This document shows positions 7,988 through 16,594 of a stretch of DNA of 64,000 nt, piece after piece (within the stretch, counting starts at the first letter, position 1; each line of letters begins with the position of its first letter). The stretch covers positions 992,001 to 1,056,000 of the forward strand of contig NC_004369.1 of the NCBI RefSeq assembly GCF_000011305.1. Reading direction: 5' to 3'. A program made the translations under genes and the position numbers. The stretch is from Corynebacterium efficiens YS-314. Its GTDB lineage: Bacteria; Actinomycetota; Actinomycetes; Mycobacteriales; Mycobacteriaceae. Below the pieces are notes generated by a model. That model was not told the DNA's origin. It made no database searches and worked only from the letters and a program-made list of their open reading frames with translations.

Positions 7988-9553
7988 ATGAGCGAAGATC
8001 GTAAGGCAATTAAGCGCGCACTCATCAGCGTGTATGACAAGACAGGCCTGGAGGATCTGGCACAGGCACTGCACCGCGCAGGTGTGGAGATCGTGTCCAC
8101 CGGATCCACCGCGGCGAAGATTGCCGATCTCGGTATTCCCGTAACCCCGGTTGAGGAGCTCACCGGATTCCCCGAATGTCTGGAGGGGCGTGTCAAGACC
8201 CTCCACCCGAAGGTGCATGCCGGCATCCTGGCCGACACCCGCAAGGATGATCACCTCCGCCAGCTGGATGAACTCGGGGTCACCCCGTTCCAGCTCGTCG
8301 TGGTCAACCTGTACCCCTTCGCCGAGACCGTCGCATCGGGCGCCGATTTCGATGACTGCGTCGAGCAGATCGACATCGGAGGCCCCTCCATGGTCCGCGC
8401 GGCGGCCAAGAACCACCCGTCGGTGGCTGTGGTCACCTCCCCGGGACAGTACGAGGATGTTGTCTCCGTCCTCAACACCGGTGGATTCTCCCGGGCGGAA
8501 CGCACCAAGCTCGCCGCCGAGGCTTTCCGCCACACCGCCACCTACGATGTCACCGTGGCAACCTGGATCAGCGAGCAGCTCTCCGCTGCGGACACCGAGC
8601 TGGAGTTCCCGGGCTGGATCGGTTCCACCAGCACCCTGGCCCGTTCCCTCCGTTACGGTGAGAACCCCCACCAGTCCGCCGCCCTCTATGTCAGCCACGG
8701 TGCCAGCGGACTCGCGCAGGCCACCCAGCTCCACGGCAAGGAGATGTCCTACAACAACTACACCGACTCGGATGCCGCCTGGCGTGCAGCCTGGGACCAT
8801 GAGCGTCCATGTGTGGCCATCATCAAGCATGCCAACCCGTGTGGCATCGCCGTGTCCGATGAGTCCATCGCCGCCGCCCACCGTCAGGCCCACGCCTGCG
8901 ACTCCGTCTCCGCCTTCGGTGGCGTGATCGCCTCCAACCGTGAGGTGTCCGTGGAGATGGCCGAGCAGGTCGCTGAGATCTTCACCGAGGTCATCATCGC
9001 CCCGTCCTATGAGGAGGGTGCGGTTGAAGTGCTCAGCCAGAAGAAGAACATCCGTATCCTCCAGGCCGAGGCCCCGGTCCGTGAGGGTTTCGAGACCCGC
9101 GAGATCTCCGGTGGCCTGCTGGTGCAGGAACGCGATCTCATCCACGCCGAGGGCGACAACCCCGCGAACTGGACCCTGGCGGCGGGTGAGGCTGTGTCCG
9201 CGGAGGTGCTCAAGGACCTGGAGTTCGCCTGGACCGCGGTGCGTTCCGTGAAGTCCAACGCCATCCTCCTGGCCAAGGACGGCGCCACCGTCGGTGTGGG
9301 CATGGGACAGGTCAATCGTGTTGACTCCGCACGTCTGGCCGTCGACCGTGCCGGCGAGGAGCGTGCCACCGGCTCCGTGGCCGCCTCCGATGCGTTCTTC
9401 CCGTTCGCCGATGGTTTCGAGGTGCTCGCGCAGGCCGGTATCACCGCGGTGGTCCAGCCGGGTGGATCCATCCGCGATGATGAGGTCATCGAGGCCGCCA
9501 ACAAGGCCGGTGTGACCATGTACCTCACCGGTGCACGTCACTTCTCCCACTAG
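7988..9553 (+). CDS. purH: Bifunctional AICAR transformylase/IMP cyclohydrolase
   Basis: Catalyses the last two steps of IMP synthesis. The N-terminal ~200 residues are the MGS-like cyclohydrolase domain ([37 protein letters not shown]). The rest is the transformylase with [24 protein letters not shown] and the C-terminal [10 protein letters not shown] and [10 protein letters not shown] motifs. At 521 aa it is the usual length. It forms an operon with purN and ends at a clear terminator at 9584-9610. Confidence 0.97.
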   Translation: MSEDRKAIKRALISVYDKTGLEDLAQALHRAGVEIVSTGSTAAKIADLGIPVTPVEELTGFPECLEGRVKTLHPKVHAGILADTRKDDHLRQLDELGVTPFQLVVVNLYPFAETVASGADFDDCVEQIDIGGPSMVRAAAKNHPSVAVVTSPGQYEDVVSVLNTGGFSRAERTKLAAEAFRHTATYDVTVATWISEQLSAADTELEFPGWIGSTSTLARSLRYGENPHQSAALYVSHGASGLAQATQLHGKEMSYNNYTDSDAAWRAAWDHERPCVAIIKHANPCGIAVSDESIAAAHRQAHACDSVSAFGGVIASNREVSVEMAEQVAEIFTEVIIAPSYEEGAVEVLSQKKNIRILQAEAPVREGFETREISGGLLVQERDLIHAEGDNPANWTLAAGEAVSAEVLKDLEFAWTAVRSVKSNAILLAKDGATVGVGMGQVNRVDSARLAVDRAGEERATGSVAASDAFFPFADGFEVLAQAGITAVVQPGGSIRDDEVIEAANKAGVTMYLTGARHFSH

Positions 9554-9583
9554 TCCTACTAGTCAGGGAGATGGTGGGGGAGA

Positions 9584-9610
9584 GGCAGTCCGTGAAAGGA
9601 CTGCCTTTTT
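9584..9610 (+). terminator. Rho-independent terminator after purH
   Basis: 8-bp perfect stem GGCAGTCC (9584-9591) / GGACTGCC (9598-9605), 6-base loop, then five T at 9606-9610. It lies between the purH stop and the citE-like start. Confidence 0.9.
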
Positions 9611-9636
9611 CTTATTCCACGCGTACAACTGTAGGT

Positions 9637-10458
9637 ATGTCTGATTTGATCACCGGTCCCGCCATTCTCTTCGCCCCCGCCAACCGCAGGGAGATCATAC
9701 CCAAGGCCGCCGCGCGCGCCGACATGGTCATCCTCGATCTGGAGGACGGGGCAGGGGACGTGGACCGTGCCACCGCCTACGCCAACATCGCTGAATCCGG
9801 CCTGGATCCGAAGCACACCATCGTCCGGGTGGTCGGCCCGGATGATCCCCATTTCGCCGATGATGTCGACTTCGTCCGCAGCACCGACTACACCCTGGTG
9901 ATGGTGCCCAAGGTCACCACCGGTATCCCGGAGGCGCTGGCGGGTCTGAAGGTCATCGCAATGATTGAAACACCCCAGGCGGTGCTCAACGTCGCACAGA
10001 TCGCCGCCCATGAGGATGTGGTGGGGATGTTCTGGGGTGCGGAGGATCTCACCCACCTGCTCGGGGGCACCCATTCCCGGTTCCTCGCAGATGAGCCCGG
10101 CACCGGTTCCTACCGCGACACCATGCGACTGACCCGCGCGCTCATGCACATCCACGCCAGGGCGAACGGGAAGTTCACCATCGATGCGGTGCACGCGGAT
10201 TTCACCGATGTGGCGGGACATTTCCATGAGGCTGCCGATGCGGCGAGGTCCGGGTTCGCGGCCTCTGCGTGCATCCACCCGAAACAGGTCGACACGGTGC
10301 GTCGCGCCTATCGCCCGGAGGCGGAGCAGTTGGACTGGGCCAGGAGGGTGGTGGCGGAGGCGGAGAACTTCCCGGGTGCCTTCAAGCTGGACGGTCAGAT
10401 GATCGATGAACCCCTCATCGCCCAGGCCCGGATGATTATTTCGCGTCAGCCTGCCTGA
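9637..10458 (+). CDS. citE: CitE-like HpcH/HpaI aldolase/citrate lyase beta-subunit family protein
   Basis: TIM-barrel C-C lyase of the CitE/CLYBL family, 273 aa. Visible are the N-terminal [10 protein letters not shown], the metal-binding acid in [12 protein letters not shown], the [11 protein letters not shown] segment with its catalytic glutamate, [11 protein letters not shown] and the C-terminal [11 protein letters not shown]. No alpha or gamma citrate-lyase subunits are nearby, so citrate fermentation is unlikely; stand-alone CitE proteins usually act on malyl-CoA or citramalyl-CoA-type substrates. The start is at ATG 9637, just after the purH terminator. The 3' end overlaps amtR tail-to-tail by 23 bp, a layout also recalled for C. 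glutamicum. Confidence 0.85.
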   Translation: MSDLITGPAILFAPANRREIIPKAAARADMVILDLEDGAGDVDRATAYANIAESGLDPKHTIVRVVGPDDPHFADDVDFVRSTDYTLVMVPKVTTGIPEALAGLKVIAMIETPQAVLNVAQIAAHEDVVGMFWGAEDLTHLLGGTHSRFLADEPGTGSYRDTMRLTRALMHIHARANGKFTIDAVHADFTDVAGHFHEAADAARSGFAASACIHPKQVDTVRRAYRPEAEQLDWARRVVAEAENFPGAFKLDGQMIDEPLIAQARMIISRQPA

Positions 10459-11107
10459 GCAGTTCCAGGGTGCGCTCCACCCGGTCCCCGGGCAGGTCGG
10501 CCCCCAGGACGGCGAGGGCGGCGTCGGCAAGCATGACGGCGGTGTCCGGGAGGCTGTCCTCCGACAGGGGGCTGGGAACCTTGCCGTCATTGCGGCGCAT
10601 CTCGATGGCGGACATCGTGATGTGGAACGGGAGTTCCGCACGGGGGTCATCCTCACCGACGATCTCCGTGGCCAGGCTGCGGAAGGTATCCGTCAGGGTG
10701 GCACGCTGCGTGTGGTACTCCTCGAACTCCTCGGAGGCCACGATCGGCAGTTGATAGAGACGACCGACATTCCACTTCGTCGACAGCAGTAGACGCACCT
10801 CGGCCGCCACCAGTGCCCACAGGCGCAGCTCCGGGGAGGCCTCGAGATTGGCCAGGTCGCCGGCCAACACCATGGATGGCTCGACGGTGGATTTCAGCAG
10901 GGTGAGGAAGATCTCCGTCTTGGACGGGAAGTGGTAGTACAGGGAGGCCTGCCGGATACCCACGGCATCGGCGATCTGGTGCGTGGAGGTGGTGGCGAAA
11001 CCCTGGCGGGTGAACAGCTCAGCTGAGGCATCGAGAATCTCCTCGCGGGGATTCTTGCCCGCCCGACGCGGAGCTGACCTCCGGGGGCGTCCGACTGCAC
11101 CTGCCAT
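10436..11107 (-). CDS. amtR: AmtR, TetR-family master regulator of nitrogen control
   Basis: TetR-family repressor, 223 aa. Residues ~18-65 form the helix-turn-helix (REEILDASAELFTRQGFATTSTHQIADAVGIRQASLYYHF), preceded by a basic arm (GRPRRSAPRRAGK) typical of AmtR. In C. glutamicum AmtR represses ammonium uptake, glutamine synthetase/glutamate synthase and urease genes under nitrogen sufficiency, and is released by adenylylated GlnK rather than by a small ligand. The citE-amtR arrangement is the same as I recall for C. glutamicum. A perfect AmtR-type box is present in front of ureA at 63470-63489, giving this regulator a probable target in the same window. Confidence 0.93.
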   Translation of the reverse strand: MAGAVGRPRRSAPRRAGKNPREEILDASAELFTRQGFATTSTHQIADAVGIRQASLYYHFPSKTEIFLTLLKSTVEPSMVLAGDLANLEASPELRLWALVAAEVRLLLSTKWNVGRLYQLPIVASEEFEEYHTQRATLTDTFRSLATEIVGEDDPRAELPFHITMSAIEMRRNDGKVPSPLSEDSLPDTAVMLADAALAVLGADLPGDRVERTLELLRQADAK

Positions 11108-11205
11108 AACCTTGTTGCACTTCCTTCAGTTGCGTGAACACTGCTGGTGATTGATATTTGAAAAGATTCTAGTGCCTCACCGACCGGCCGTCCCACTGGG
11201 GATGG

Positions 11206-12063
11206 CTAACCGGCGTGCCGCGCCTCCACGGAACTCATCACCTGAGACAAAAGACGTGCTGCGGCCCCGTAGGTGGAACGCTGCAGGGCCGGCATGTCCC
11301 AGGCCGTGGCATCCTGATCATGAATATGGTCCATCCACCGCCTGGACTGCAACTCCAGGGAGGATTTCCACACCTGGGTCAGTGCATCGGTCTCATCGGC
11401 GGTGAGCACATCGGCGGTGCGGGCATCGATGAGCCGCTGCGCGGTGGTTGGTGCGGTCGACCCCGCCTGATACGCGGCCCAGCGGGCGAGGTTGACCGTG
11501 GGGATCATCAGATCCGCGCGGACATTCACGCTCATCTCGCGGGACGGGAGACCGTCGGCCAGCTCGATGGCCGGGGGACGGGAGGCGAGGGCGTCGTCAA
11601 GCAGGGGGCGCGCATCCACCTGCACCAGGGAAGCCACCCACGTGCCCGCATCCAGGTATACCTTGGCGTCCTCACCCGACCGCGCACGCTCCTCCCACTG
11701 GCCGCGGGTGGCCGCCCCGACGGGTTCCGCGACGAAACCGAGATCCGTCAGCATCCGCGCCAACGCCGGGTTGGGGTCCTCGGCGTGCTTGCCGACGACC
11801 GCCAGCCACCTCACGGGCGACGTGGGCAGTGCGTCTCCCCGTCCCACCGGGCCGGTGAGAACGATCTCATCATCGATGCCGGGGGAGTGGAGGGCATCGG
11901 TGATCACCCGGGAGAACCAGCCCGCCAGCACCGAGGGATCCTCACCGTGCTGCAGCGCGTTACCGAGCAACTCGAGGGAATCCGCCAGCACACCACGGAC
12001 GGTGGCTGGATTCGTGCACAGCGGTGCGCTTTCGGCGAGTTCGAGCAGGGAGCGGTGCAGCAC
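11206..12063 (-). CDS. DUF294-like protein with a degenerate nucleotidyltransferase site, 285 aa
   Basis: Resembles the DUF294 nucleotidyltransferase/substrate-binding module found in GlnD-related signalling proteins. The stretch VLTGPVGRGDALPTS sits where the family has G-S-x-G-R-x-E followed by an Asp-x-Asp pair; here the pair reads Pro-Val-Arg, so the catalytic metal ligands appear lost. The C-terminal ~100 residues are helical (LIDARTADVLTADETDALTQ, then ELQSRRWMDHI), like the DUF294_C domain. It is encoded 98 bp upstream of amtR on the same strand. A role in nitrogen or nucleotide signalling is inference. No signal peptide or membrane segment is visible. The longest frame begins at an ATG-type start at 12063. 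Confidence 0.6.
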   Translation of the reverse strand: MLHRSLLELAESAPLCTNPATVRGVLADSLELLGNALQHGEDPSVLAGWFSRVITDALHSPGIDDEIVLTGPVGRGDALPTSPVRWLAVVGKHAEDPNPALARMLTDLGFVAEPVGAATRGQWEERARSGEDAKVYLDAGTWVASLVQVDARPLLDDALASRPPAIELADGLPSREMSVNVRADLMIPTVNLARWAAYQAGSTAPTTAQRLIDARTADVLTADETDALTQVWKSSLELQSRRWMDHIHDQDATAWDMPALQRSTYGAAARLLSQVMSSVEARHAG

Positions 12064-12127
12064 GGTGGGATCCTTAGATATCGCGGTGGTGGTGTATCGC
12101 TACTTAAAATACACCCTGACACAACAG

Positions 12128-12173
12128 AAAGAACCACCTGCTCCCGGGAAATCCAGGGAACAGGTGGTTCTTT
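12128..12173 (-). terminator. Strong hairpin terminator after rpsR
   Basis: 13-bp perfect stem (12128-12140 / 12161-12173) with a smaller inner TCCC/GGGA pairing. The arms begin AAAG and end CTTT, so it can work in either direction. It lies 30 bp past the rpsR stop on the minus strand. Confidence 0.85.
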
Positions 12174-12202
12174 AAATGTCGCTGTGTTCGTTATTCCCAG
12201 TC

Positions 12203-12454
12203 TTAGCGGCTGGTGAACGGCAGGAGAGCCATCTCGCGTGCATTCTTCACGGCGGTGGCGACCTCGCGCTGCTGCTGCGGGGTCAGGCCGGTGACACGAC
12301 GGGAACGGATCTTGTGGCGGTCCGAGATGAACTGACGAAGGGTGTTGATGTCCTTGTAGTCAACCTTCTCGATGCCCGCTGCCTTCAGCGGGTTCTTCTT
12401 GGGGCGGCGGGTCTGCTCCAGGCGGACACGCTTAGCGTTGTTGCGCTGCTTCAT
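12203..12454 (-). CDS. rpsR: 30S ribosomal protein S18, cysteine-free form
   Basis: 83 aa. Recognised by [28 protein letters not shown] and the C-terminal [24 protein letters not shown], which place S18 on the 30S platform beside S6. It has no cysteines at the N-terminus, unlike the zinc-ribbon version. It is the last gene of a minus-strand operon rpmB-rpmG-rpsN-rpsR, 11 bp after rpsN, and is followed by a terminator. Confidence 0.97.
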   Translation of the reverse strand: MKQRNNAKRVRLEQTRRPKKNPLKAAGIEKVDYKDINTLRQFISDRHKIRSRRVTGLTPQQQREVATAVKNAREMALLPFTSR

Positions 12455-12465
12455 TGTGTGTGCTC

Positions 12466-12771
12466 CTACCAGCTGGACTTACGAACGCCCGGCAGCTCAC
12501 CGCGGTGAGCCATCTCGCGCATACGGACACGGGACAGACCGAACTTGCGGAGGTAACCGCGGGGACGACCGTCGTGGGCGTCGCGGTTACGAACGCGGAC
12601 CTGAGCGGCGTCGCGTGGCTGACGGTTCAGTTCGAACTGTGCATCCAGACGATCCTCATCAGAGGTGTTCGGGTTACGGATGATGGCCTTGAGCTCTGCG
12701 CGACGCTCCGCGTAGCGGGCGACGATAGCCTTGCGCTGCTCATTCTTGGCGATCTTAGACTTCTTTGCCAT
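12466..12771 (-). CDS. rpsN: 30S ribosomal protein S14, long zinc-independent form
   Basis: 101 aa, the long type lacking the CxxC zinc ribbon of the ~61-aa S14. Diagnostic stretches are [24 protein letters not shown] and the C-terminal [27 protein letters not shown], which binds the 16S rRNA head. The start is three bases after the rpmG stop. In mycobacteria the same four-gene set exists as a zinc-starvation (Zur-controlled) cluster; whether this copy is the only one in the genome cannot be told from the window. Confidence 0.97.
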   Translation of the reverse strand: MAKKSKIAKNEQRKAIVARYAERRAELKAIIRNPNTSDEDRLDAQFELNRQPRDAAQVRVRNRDAHDGRPRGYLRKFGLSRVRMREMAHRGELPGVRKSSW

Positions 12772-12774
12772 GAA

Positions 12775-12939
12775 TTATCGCTCCTCGCGGAATTCGACGT
12801 GCTTGCGGATAACCGGATCGAACTTCTTGAGGGTGATACGGTCCGGGTTGTTGCGCTTGTTCTTGCGGGTGACATAGGTGTAACCGGTGCCAGCCGTAGA
12901 CTTCAGCTTGATGATGGGGCGGATATCATTACGTGCCAT
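12775..12939 (-). CDS. rpmG: 50S ribosomal protein L33, cysteine-free form
   Basis: Short gene of 54 codons plus stop, starting [12 protein letters not shown] and ending HVEFREER. The core [21 protein letters not shown] is a clear L33 signature. The two CxxC pairs of zinc-binding L33 are replaced ([16 protein letters not shown]), so this is the zinc-independent type. It sits two bases after rpmB and three before rpsN. Confidence 0.95.
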   Translation of the reverse strand: MARNDIRPIIKLKSTAGTGYTYVTRKNKRNNPDRITLKKFDPVIRKHVEFREER

Positions 12940-12941
12940 CT

Positions 12942-13178
12942 TTAGATCTTCTCCCCACGTGCGCGGATCTGAGCCACGACGGCTTCGATGCCATCGCGGT
13001 CAATGACCTTCAGGCCCTTGGTGGATACGGTCAGGGTGATGGTGCGTCCCATGGAGGGGACGAAAAACTTGCGACGCTGCACGTTGGGGTTCCAACGGCG
13101 GGAAGTGCGTCGGTGCGAGTGCGAGACAGACTTGCCGAAACTCGGCTGGCGTCCCGTTACTTGGCAATGTGCCGACAT
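12942..13178 (-). CDS. rpmB: 50S ribosomal protein L28
   Basis: 78 aa, very like the E. coli protein: [28 protein letters not shown], then the C-terminal [27 protein letters not shown]. One cysteine is present but no CxxC pair. It is the first gene of the rpmB-rpmG-rpsN-rpsR operon. The promoter should lie in 13179-13320, where AT-rich DNA at 13268-13290 is a candidate; I saw no convincing Zur box there. Confidence 0.97.
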   Translation of the reverse strand: MSAHCQVTGRQPSFGKSVSHSHRRTSRRWNPNVQRRKFFVPSMGRTITLTVSTKGLKVIDRDGIEAVVAQIRARGEKI

Positions 13179-13419
13179 AACTTAGCTTTCTCCTAGCCGC
13201 CCACAATCAGTTAGAAGACGCGCCGCACCGGACGGGGTCCGGGGCGCGAGCATGCCAGCTGAGAGGGCGATAACGAATATTTACGACAACAGCAAGGGAC
13301 AAGCTTACAGACGCAGCCCCAAAACTCCTAATCCCCTCGTCGCGTGCTGTTCATGTGACAGACATCCGCGGCGGTGACAGGTAGGCGTCGATAAGCACAG
13401 GCCCGGTTATCGCGCCACC

Positions 13420-15192
13420 CTACCGTGACACGGACTCCCCGGACACCCCCGTGACGTGGCTGCGGGCGTGGGTGACAGCCGTGTCCAGATCATCGACGAG
13501 ATGGTTGGGGTCCCGCAGGGAACGGATGGCCCCCAGCACACCCAACACATGGATATGCTCCTTGCGCACACCCTTGATGATCACCGTGACCCCACGCCGT
13601 TCGAGGGAGGTCACCAGTTCGGTCAACTGGTTGGCACCGGTGGCGTCGATCATCTGGATCTGGGACAGGCGGAGGATCACCACATCGATGTCATTGGTGG
13701 CCTTATGCTCCAGGATCTGGTCCAGGATACGTTCCGCCGCACCGAAGAATAGGGACCCCTCGATCCTGAACAGGGCGATGCGTTCATCACCCGGCATCGC
13801 CCTGCCGGGGAGCGTCTCGCGGAACAGGCCGGTATCCAGGCTCATCCGACGCAGGATGAAGAACGCAGCCGCCGCGATACCGATGCCCACCGCCACCACC
13901 AGATCCACCGTGATGGTGATGATGGCTGTGATGACGAAGACGACACCATCGGAGCGGGTGGAACGCAGCACCCGGGACGCCACCTCGAGGTTGACCATGC
14001 GCCCGGCGGTGACCATGAGGACACCCGACAGGGCAGCCAGGGGGATGACCGACACCACCCCCGCGGCCAGATAGACCACCGCGAGCAGGACCAGCGCGTG
14101 GACGATGGCTGATACCCGGGTACGTCCACCCGAGCGGACGTTGACCGAGGTGCGGGCGATCGCGCCGGTGGCGGGCATGCCCCCGAAGAAACCCGCCCCG
14201 ATGGAGGCCAGTCCCTGGCCAACCAGCTCACGGTCGGCGTGATAGGGGCCGGTGTCCGCCATCGACGCCGCCACCCTGGCGGAGAGGAGCGATTCGATCG
14301 CGGCCAGAGCTGCCACGGCGAAGGCGGGCCCCACCAGCGCACCCACCAGTTCGGGGTTGATCTCCGGGAGGGTGGGTGCAGGCAGGGAGCGGGGGATCTC
14401 ACCAATGTCGGCCACCGGGAGCCTGAGCACCAGCACGGCCACGGTCACCACGATGATCGCGAGGAAGCTCGCGGGGGCCTTCGGGGCGAACCGGCCGAGC
14501 AGGAGCATGACGATGATCACTGCGGCCACCACCGCAAGAGGTAGGAAACCCTCCGGCCATGTGGCATGGGTGAGGGCATGCCAGGCGGCTGCGACCGTGT
14601 TGGGCGGCAGGGAACCCGCATACCCGACCGCGGCCGGGACCTGCTGCATGAAGATGATGACGCCGATGCCGAGGGTGAACCCCTCGATGACTGGCCAGGG
14701 AATGAAACTGACGGTGCGCCCCAGTTTGAACACACCCGCCAGCAGGACGATCACCCCGGCCATGAGACTGACCAGGGCCACAGCTGCAACACCGTGGGCC
14801 ATCACGATGGGGGCAAGGACCACCACCATCGCCCCGGTCGGTCCGGAGACCTGCACATTGGAACCACCGAAGATGGCGGCGATGAGGCCGGCGACGATGG
14901 CGGTGATCAGCCCCGCCTCCGCACCCACCCCGGAACTGACGCCGAAGGCCAGGGCCAGTGGGAGCGCGACGATACCAACGGTGATGCCGGCGGTGATGTC
15001 ACCGCGCCAGGTGGAGCGCAGGAGGGCGTAATCATCGGTGGAGGGGAGGAGGGATCGCCACTGCCCGGTCTGGGCCCGGCGGTTCCGACGATTCCGTCGG
15101 GGGTCGGGGGTGTGGACTGTGGTGTCGGAGGCATCCGGGGAGGCGGGATCTGCGGGAGTGGGGCCCGGGGAGGCGGGGTGGGGGATGGTCAC
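13420..15192 (-). CDS. SulP-family anion transporter with STAS domain, 590 aa
   Basis: Secondary anion transporter of the SulP (SLC26) family. A Pro/Ser/Asp-rich cytoplasmic N-terminus of ~50 residues leads into the transmembrane domain (about 60-430) with the conserved entry DITAGITVGIVALPLALAFG. A C-terminal STAS domain (about 455-570; LRLSQIQMIDATGANQLTELV) follows. Substrates of bacterial SulP proteins include sulfate, bicarbonate and dicarboxylates; the sequence does not decide. Its start overlaps the ArsR-family regulator stop by four bases, so the pair is one operon and the anion may be linked to the regulator's signal. Confidence 0.9.
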   Translation of the reverse strand: MTIPHPASPGPTPADPASPDASDTTVHTPDPRRNRRNRRAQTGQWRSLLPSTDDYALLRSTWRGDITAGITVGIVALPLALAFGVSSGVGAEAGLITAIVAGLIAAIFGGSNVQVSGPTGAMVVVLAPIVMAHGVAAVALVSLMAGVIVLLAGVFKLGRTVSFIPWPVIEGFTLGIGVIIFMQQVPAAVGYAGSLPPNTVAAAWHALTHATWPEGFLPLAVVAAVIIVMLLLGRFAPKAPASFLAIIVVTVAVLVLRLPVADIGEIPRSLPAPTLPEINPELVGALVGPAFAVAALAAIESLLSARVAASMADTGPYHADRELVGQGLASIGAGFFGGMPATGAIARTSVNVRSGGRTRVSAIVHALVLLAVVYLAAGVVSVIPLAALSGVLMVTAGRMVNLEVASRVLRSTRSDGVVFVITAIITITVDLVVAVGIGIAAAAFFILRRMSLDTGLFRETLPGRAMPGDERIALFRIEGSLFFGAAERILDQILEHKATNDIDVVILRLSQIQMIDATGANQLTELVTSLERRGVTVIIKGVRKEHIHVLGVLGAIRSLRDPNHLVDDLDTAVTHARSHVTGVSGESVSR

Positions 15193-15590
15193 GCGGTGGT
15201 CACCCCCGAGACCTGCGTACCGTTCTGCTCCGGGTGTGCCTCGATGTCCGGCAGGGTGGAAATGGAGGTCAACTGGTCCGAGGAGTGGGCGAGCATCTGG
15301 TTGAGCAGTGCCCGTGCTGTCCGCAACAGGTCAGCCACCTGGGGGTGGGTGAGGCTGTAGGAGACCGCATTGGCATTGCGTTCGGAGGTGACCAGCCCAT
15401 ATTTACGGAGCACCGCGAGATGCTGGGACAGATGGGATGACTCCAGGCCTGTCTCCTGGATCATGGCGGAGACGGGGACCTGGGATTCGGTGGAGAGGAT
15501 CTCCAGGATTCTGATCCGGTAGGGATGGGCCAGCCCCTTGAACAGGTTGGCCTTGCGTTCATACAGCGGGAGTTGCTGGGAACTGAACAA
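15189..15590 (-). CDS. ArsR/SmtB-family transcriptional regulator, 133 aa
   Basis: Winged-helix repressor: KANLFKGLAHPYRIRILEIL, then the recognition helix region ETGLESSHLSQHLAVLRKYGLVTSE and the wing NANAVSYSL. It has no cysteine or clustered histidine metal site, so it is probably not a classic metal sensor. Translation appears to start at TTG (15590) with GAGGTG seven bases upstream. It is coupled by a four-base overlap to the SulP transporter gene. A perfect palindrome lies 22 bp upstream of the start, in the expected place for autorepression. Confidence 0.9.
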   Translation of the reverse strand: MFSSQQLPLYERKANLFKGLAHPYRIRILEILSTESQVPVSAMIQETGLESSHLSQHLAVLRKYGLVTSERNANAVSYSLTHPQVADLLRTARALLNQMLAHSSDQLTSISTLPDIEAHPEQNGTQVSGVTTA

Positions 15591-15612
15591 AGTGCACCTC
15601 TTTGACGTGGGA

Positions 15613-15632
15613 ATATGATGAATCCATCATAT
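15613..15632. promoter_or_regulatory. Palindromic operator of the ArsR–SulP operon
   Basis: ATATGATGAATCCATCATAT: perfect 8-bp arms around a 4-bp spacer, AT-rich as is usual for ArsR-family sites. It is placed between the ArsR start and the presumed promoter. Binding is inferred from symmetry and position. Confidence 0.72.
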
Positions 15633-15906
15633 CGATAGGTGGGGCTGTTGTGCAGGGAAACGACGCGGAGTGGTGACAGGGGATGCTATCGGCTCCGGGT
15701 GGGGTGGGCGGGGTGGAACGCATGGGTCACGCATTGACGTGCCGGGGGGGCGTGCTAAGGGGATTTCTGGTTAGCCCGCACCCCGTGTAAGGTATTACAG
15801 GTTCATTGCCACTTGGGCAGTGCATACTTCACCGAACCCAACTCGGGCACGATCCATGATGTGTGGAACCGACCCGTAGTTTCAATCCTGAGGGAATCGA
15901 GAGTAA
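15633..15906. other. Divergent intergenic region before rpmE2
   Basis: About 270 bp with no gene visible. It must hold the promoter of the ArsR-SulP operon on one side and that of rpmE2-rpmF on the other. The stretch GTGTAAGGTATTACAGG (15785-15801) is a possible -10 area for rpmE2. A ribosome-binding stretch GAGGGAATCGAGAG precedes the rpmE2 ATG. Confidence 0.4.
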
Positions 15907-16173
15907 ATGAAGAACGAAATCCACCCCGACTACCACCCGGTGGTCTTCCAGGACGCAGGTACTGGTTTCCAGTTCCTGACCCGCTCCACCGCTACCAGCG
16001 ATCGCACCATCGCCTGGGAAGACGGTAATGAGTACCCGCTGATCGTTGTTGACGTCACCAGCGAATCCCACCCGTTCTGGACCGGCGCACAGCGTGTCAT
16101 GGACACCGCCGGCCGAGTCGAGAAGTTCGAGCGTCGCTTCGGCGGCATGGCTCGCCGTAAGAAGAAGGCATAG
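15907..16173 (+). CDS. rpmE2: 50S ribosomal protein L31, type B
   Basis: 88 aa. [20 protein letters not shown] and the C-terminal [23 protein letters not shown] identify the type B L31, which lacks the CxxC pair of the zinc-binding type A protein. It forms a short operon with rpmF, eleven bases downstream. Together with the cluster at 12.2-13.2 kb it completes a set of zinc-independent ribosomal proteins. Confidence 0.96.
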   Translation: MKNEIHPDYHPVVFQDAGTGFQFLTRSTATSDRTIAWEDGNEYPLIVVDVTSESHPFWTGAQRVMDTAGRVEKFERRFGGMARRKKKA

Positions 16174-16184
16174 GAGAATAAACC

Positions 16185-16358
16185 ATGGCAGTTCCAAAGC
16201 GCCGTATGTCTCGCGCCAACACCCGTATGCGCCGTTCCCAGTGGAAGGCTGACAACGTCGCCCTCCAGGATGTGAAGATCGATGGTCAGACCGTGCGTAT
16301 CCCACGTCGTCTGGTCAAGGCCGCGCAGCTCGGCCTCGTTGACGTGGAGCAGTTCTAG
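16185..16358 (+). CDS. rpmF: 50S ribosomal protein L32
   Basis: 57 aa starting [22 protein letters not shown], the classic L32 N-terminus. The C-terminal half ([22 protein letters not shown]) has no cysteines, so this is the zinc-free variant. RBS AGGAG lies 13-9 bases before the ATG. The transcript ends at the hairpin at 16416-16458. In mycobacteria rpmF also sits just upstream of mprA. Confidence 0.95.
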
Positions 16359-16415
16359 TCCAAGGGTCTAATTGCGACCCCGGTGGATGCCCCTGAGGCA
16401 TTCACCACCATGCAG

Positions 16416-16458
16416 GAGACCGGATATGGCAGCCGTTTGGCTGACCATATCCGGTCTC
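16416..16458 (+). terminator. Rho-independent terminator after rpmF
   Basis: 14-bp perfect stem (GAGACCGGATATGG at 16416-16429, complement at 16445-16458), with an inner CAGCC/GGCTG helix in the loop, followed by TTTGTTA. It separates the ribosomal operon from the two-component operon. Confidence 0.92.
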
Positions 16459-16594
16459 TTTGTTATGTCTAGTGCTATTATTGAGCGAATCCACGGCTCC
16501 CCCTCAAGGGGTTACACGCCAGCTTAATGGGATTTCGCAGCATTCTCAGAGGTCGCAGGTGCCTCTCTCTGTTTAAAAAAAGGGAAGTGTGTAA

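Noticed and set aside
7397..9550. 717-codon open frame on the minus strand opposite purN-purH
   Set aside because: It is a shadow of the high-GC codon bias of purN-purH; it has no recognisable domain and no ribosome-binding site.
13179..13320. Zur box upstream of rpmB
   Set aside because: The AT-rich segment around 13268-13290 lacks the TGAAAAT-type palindrome expected.
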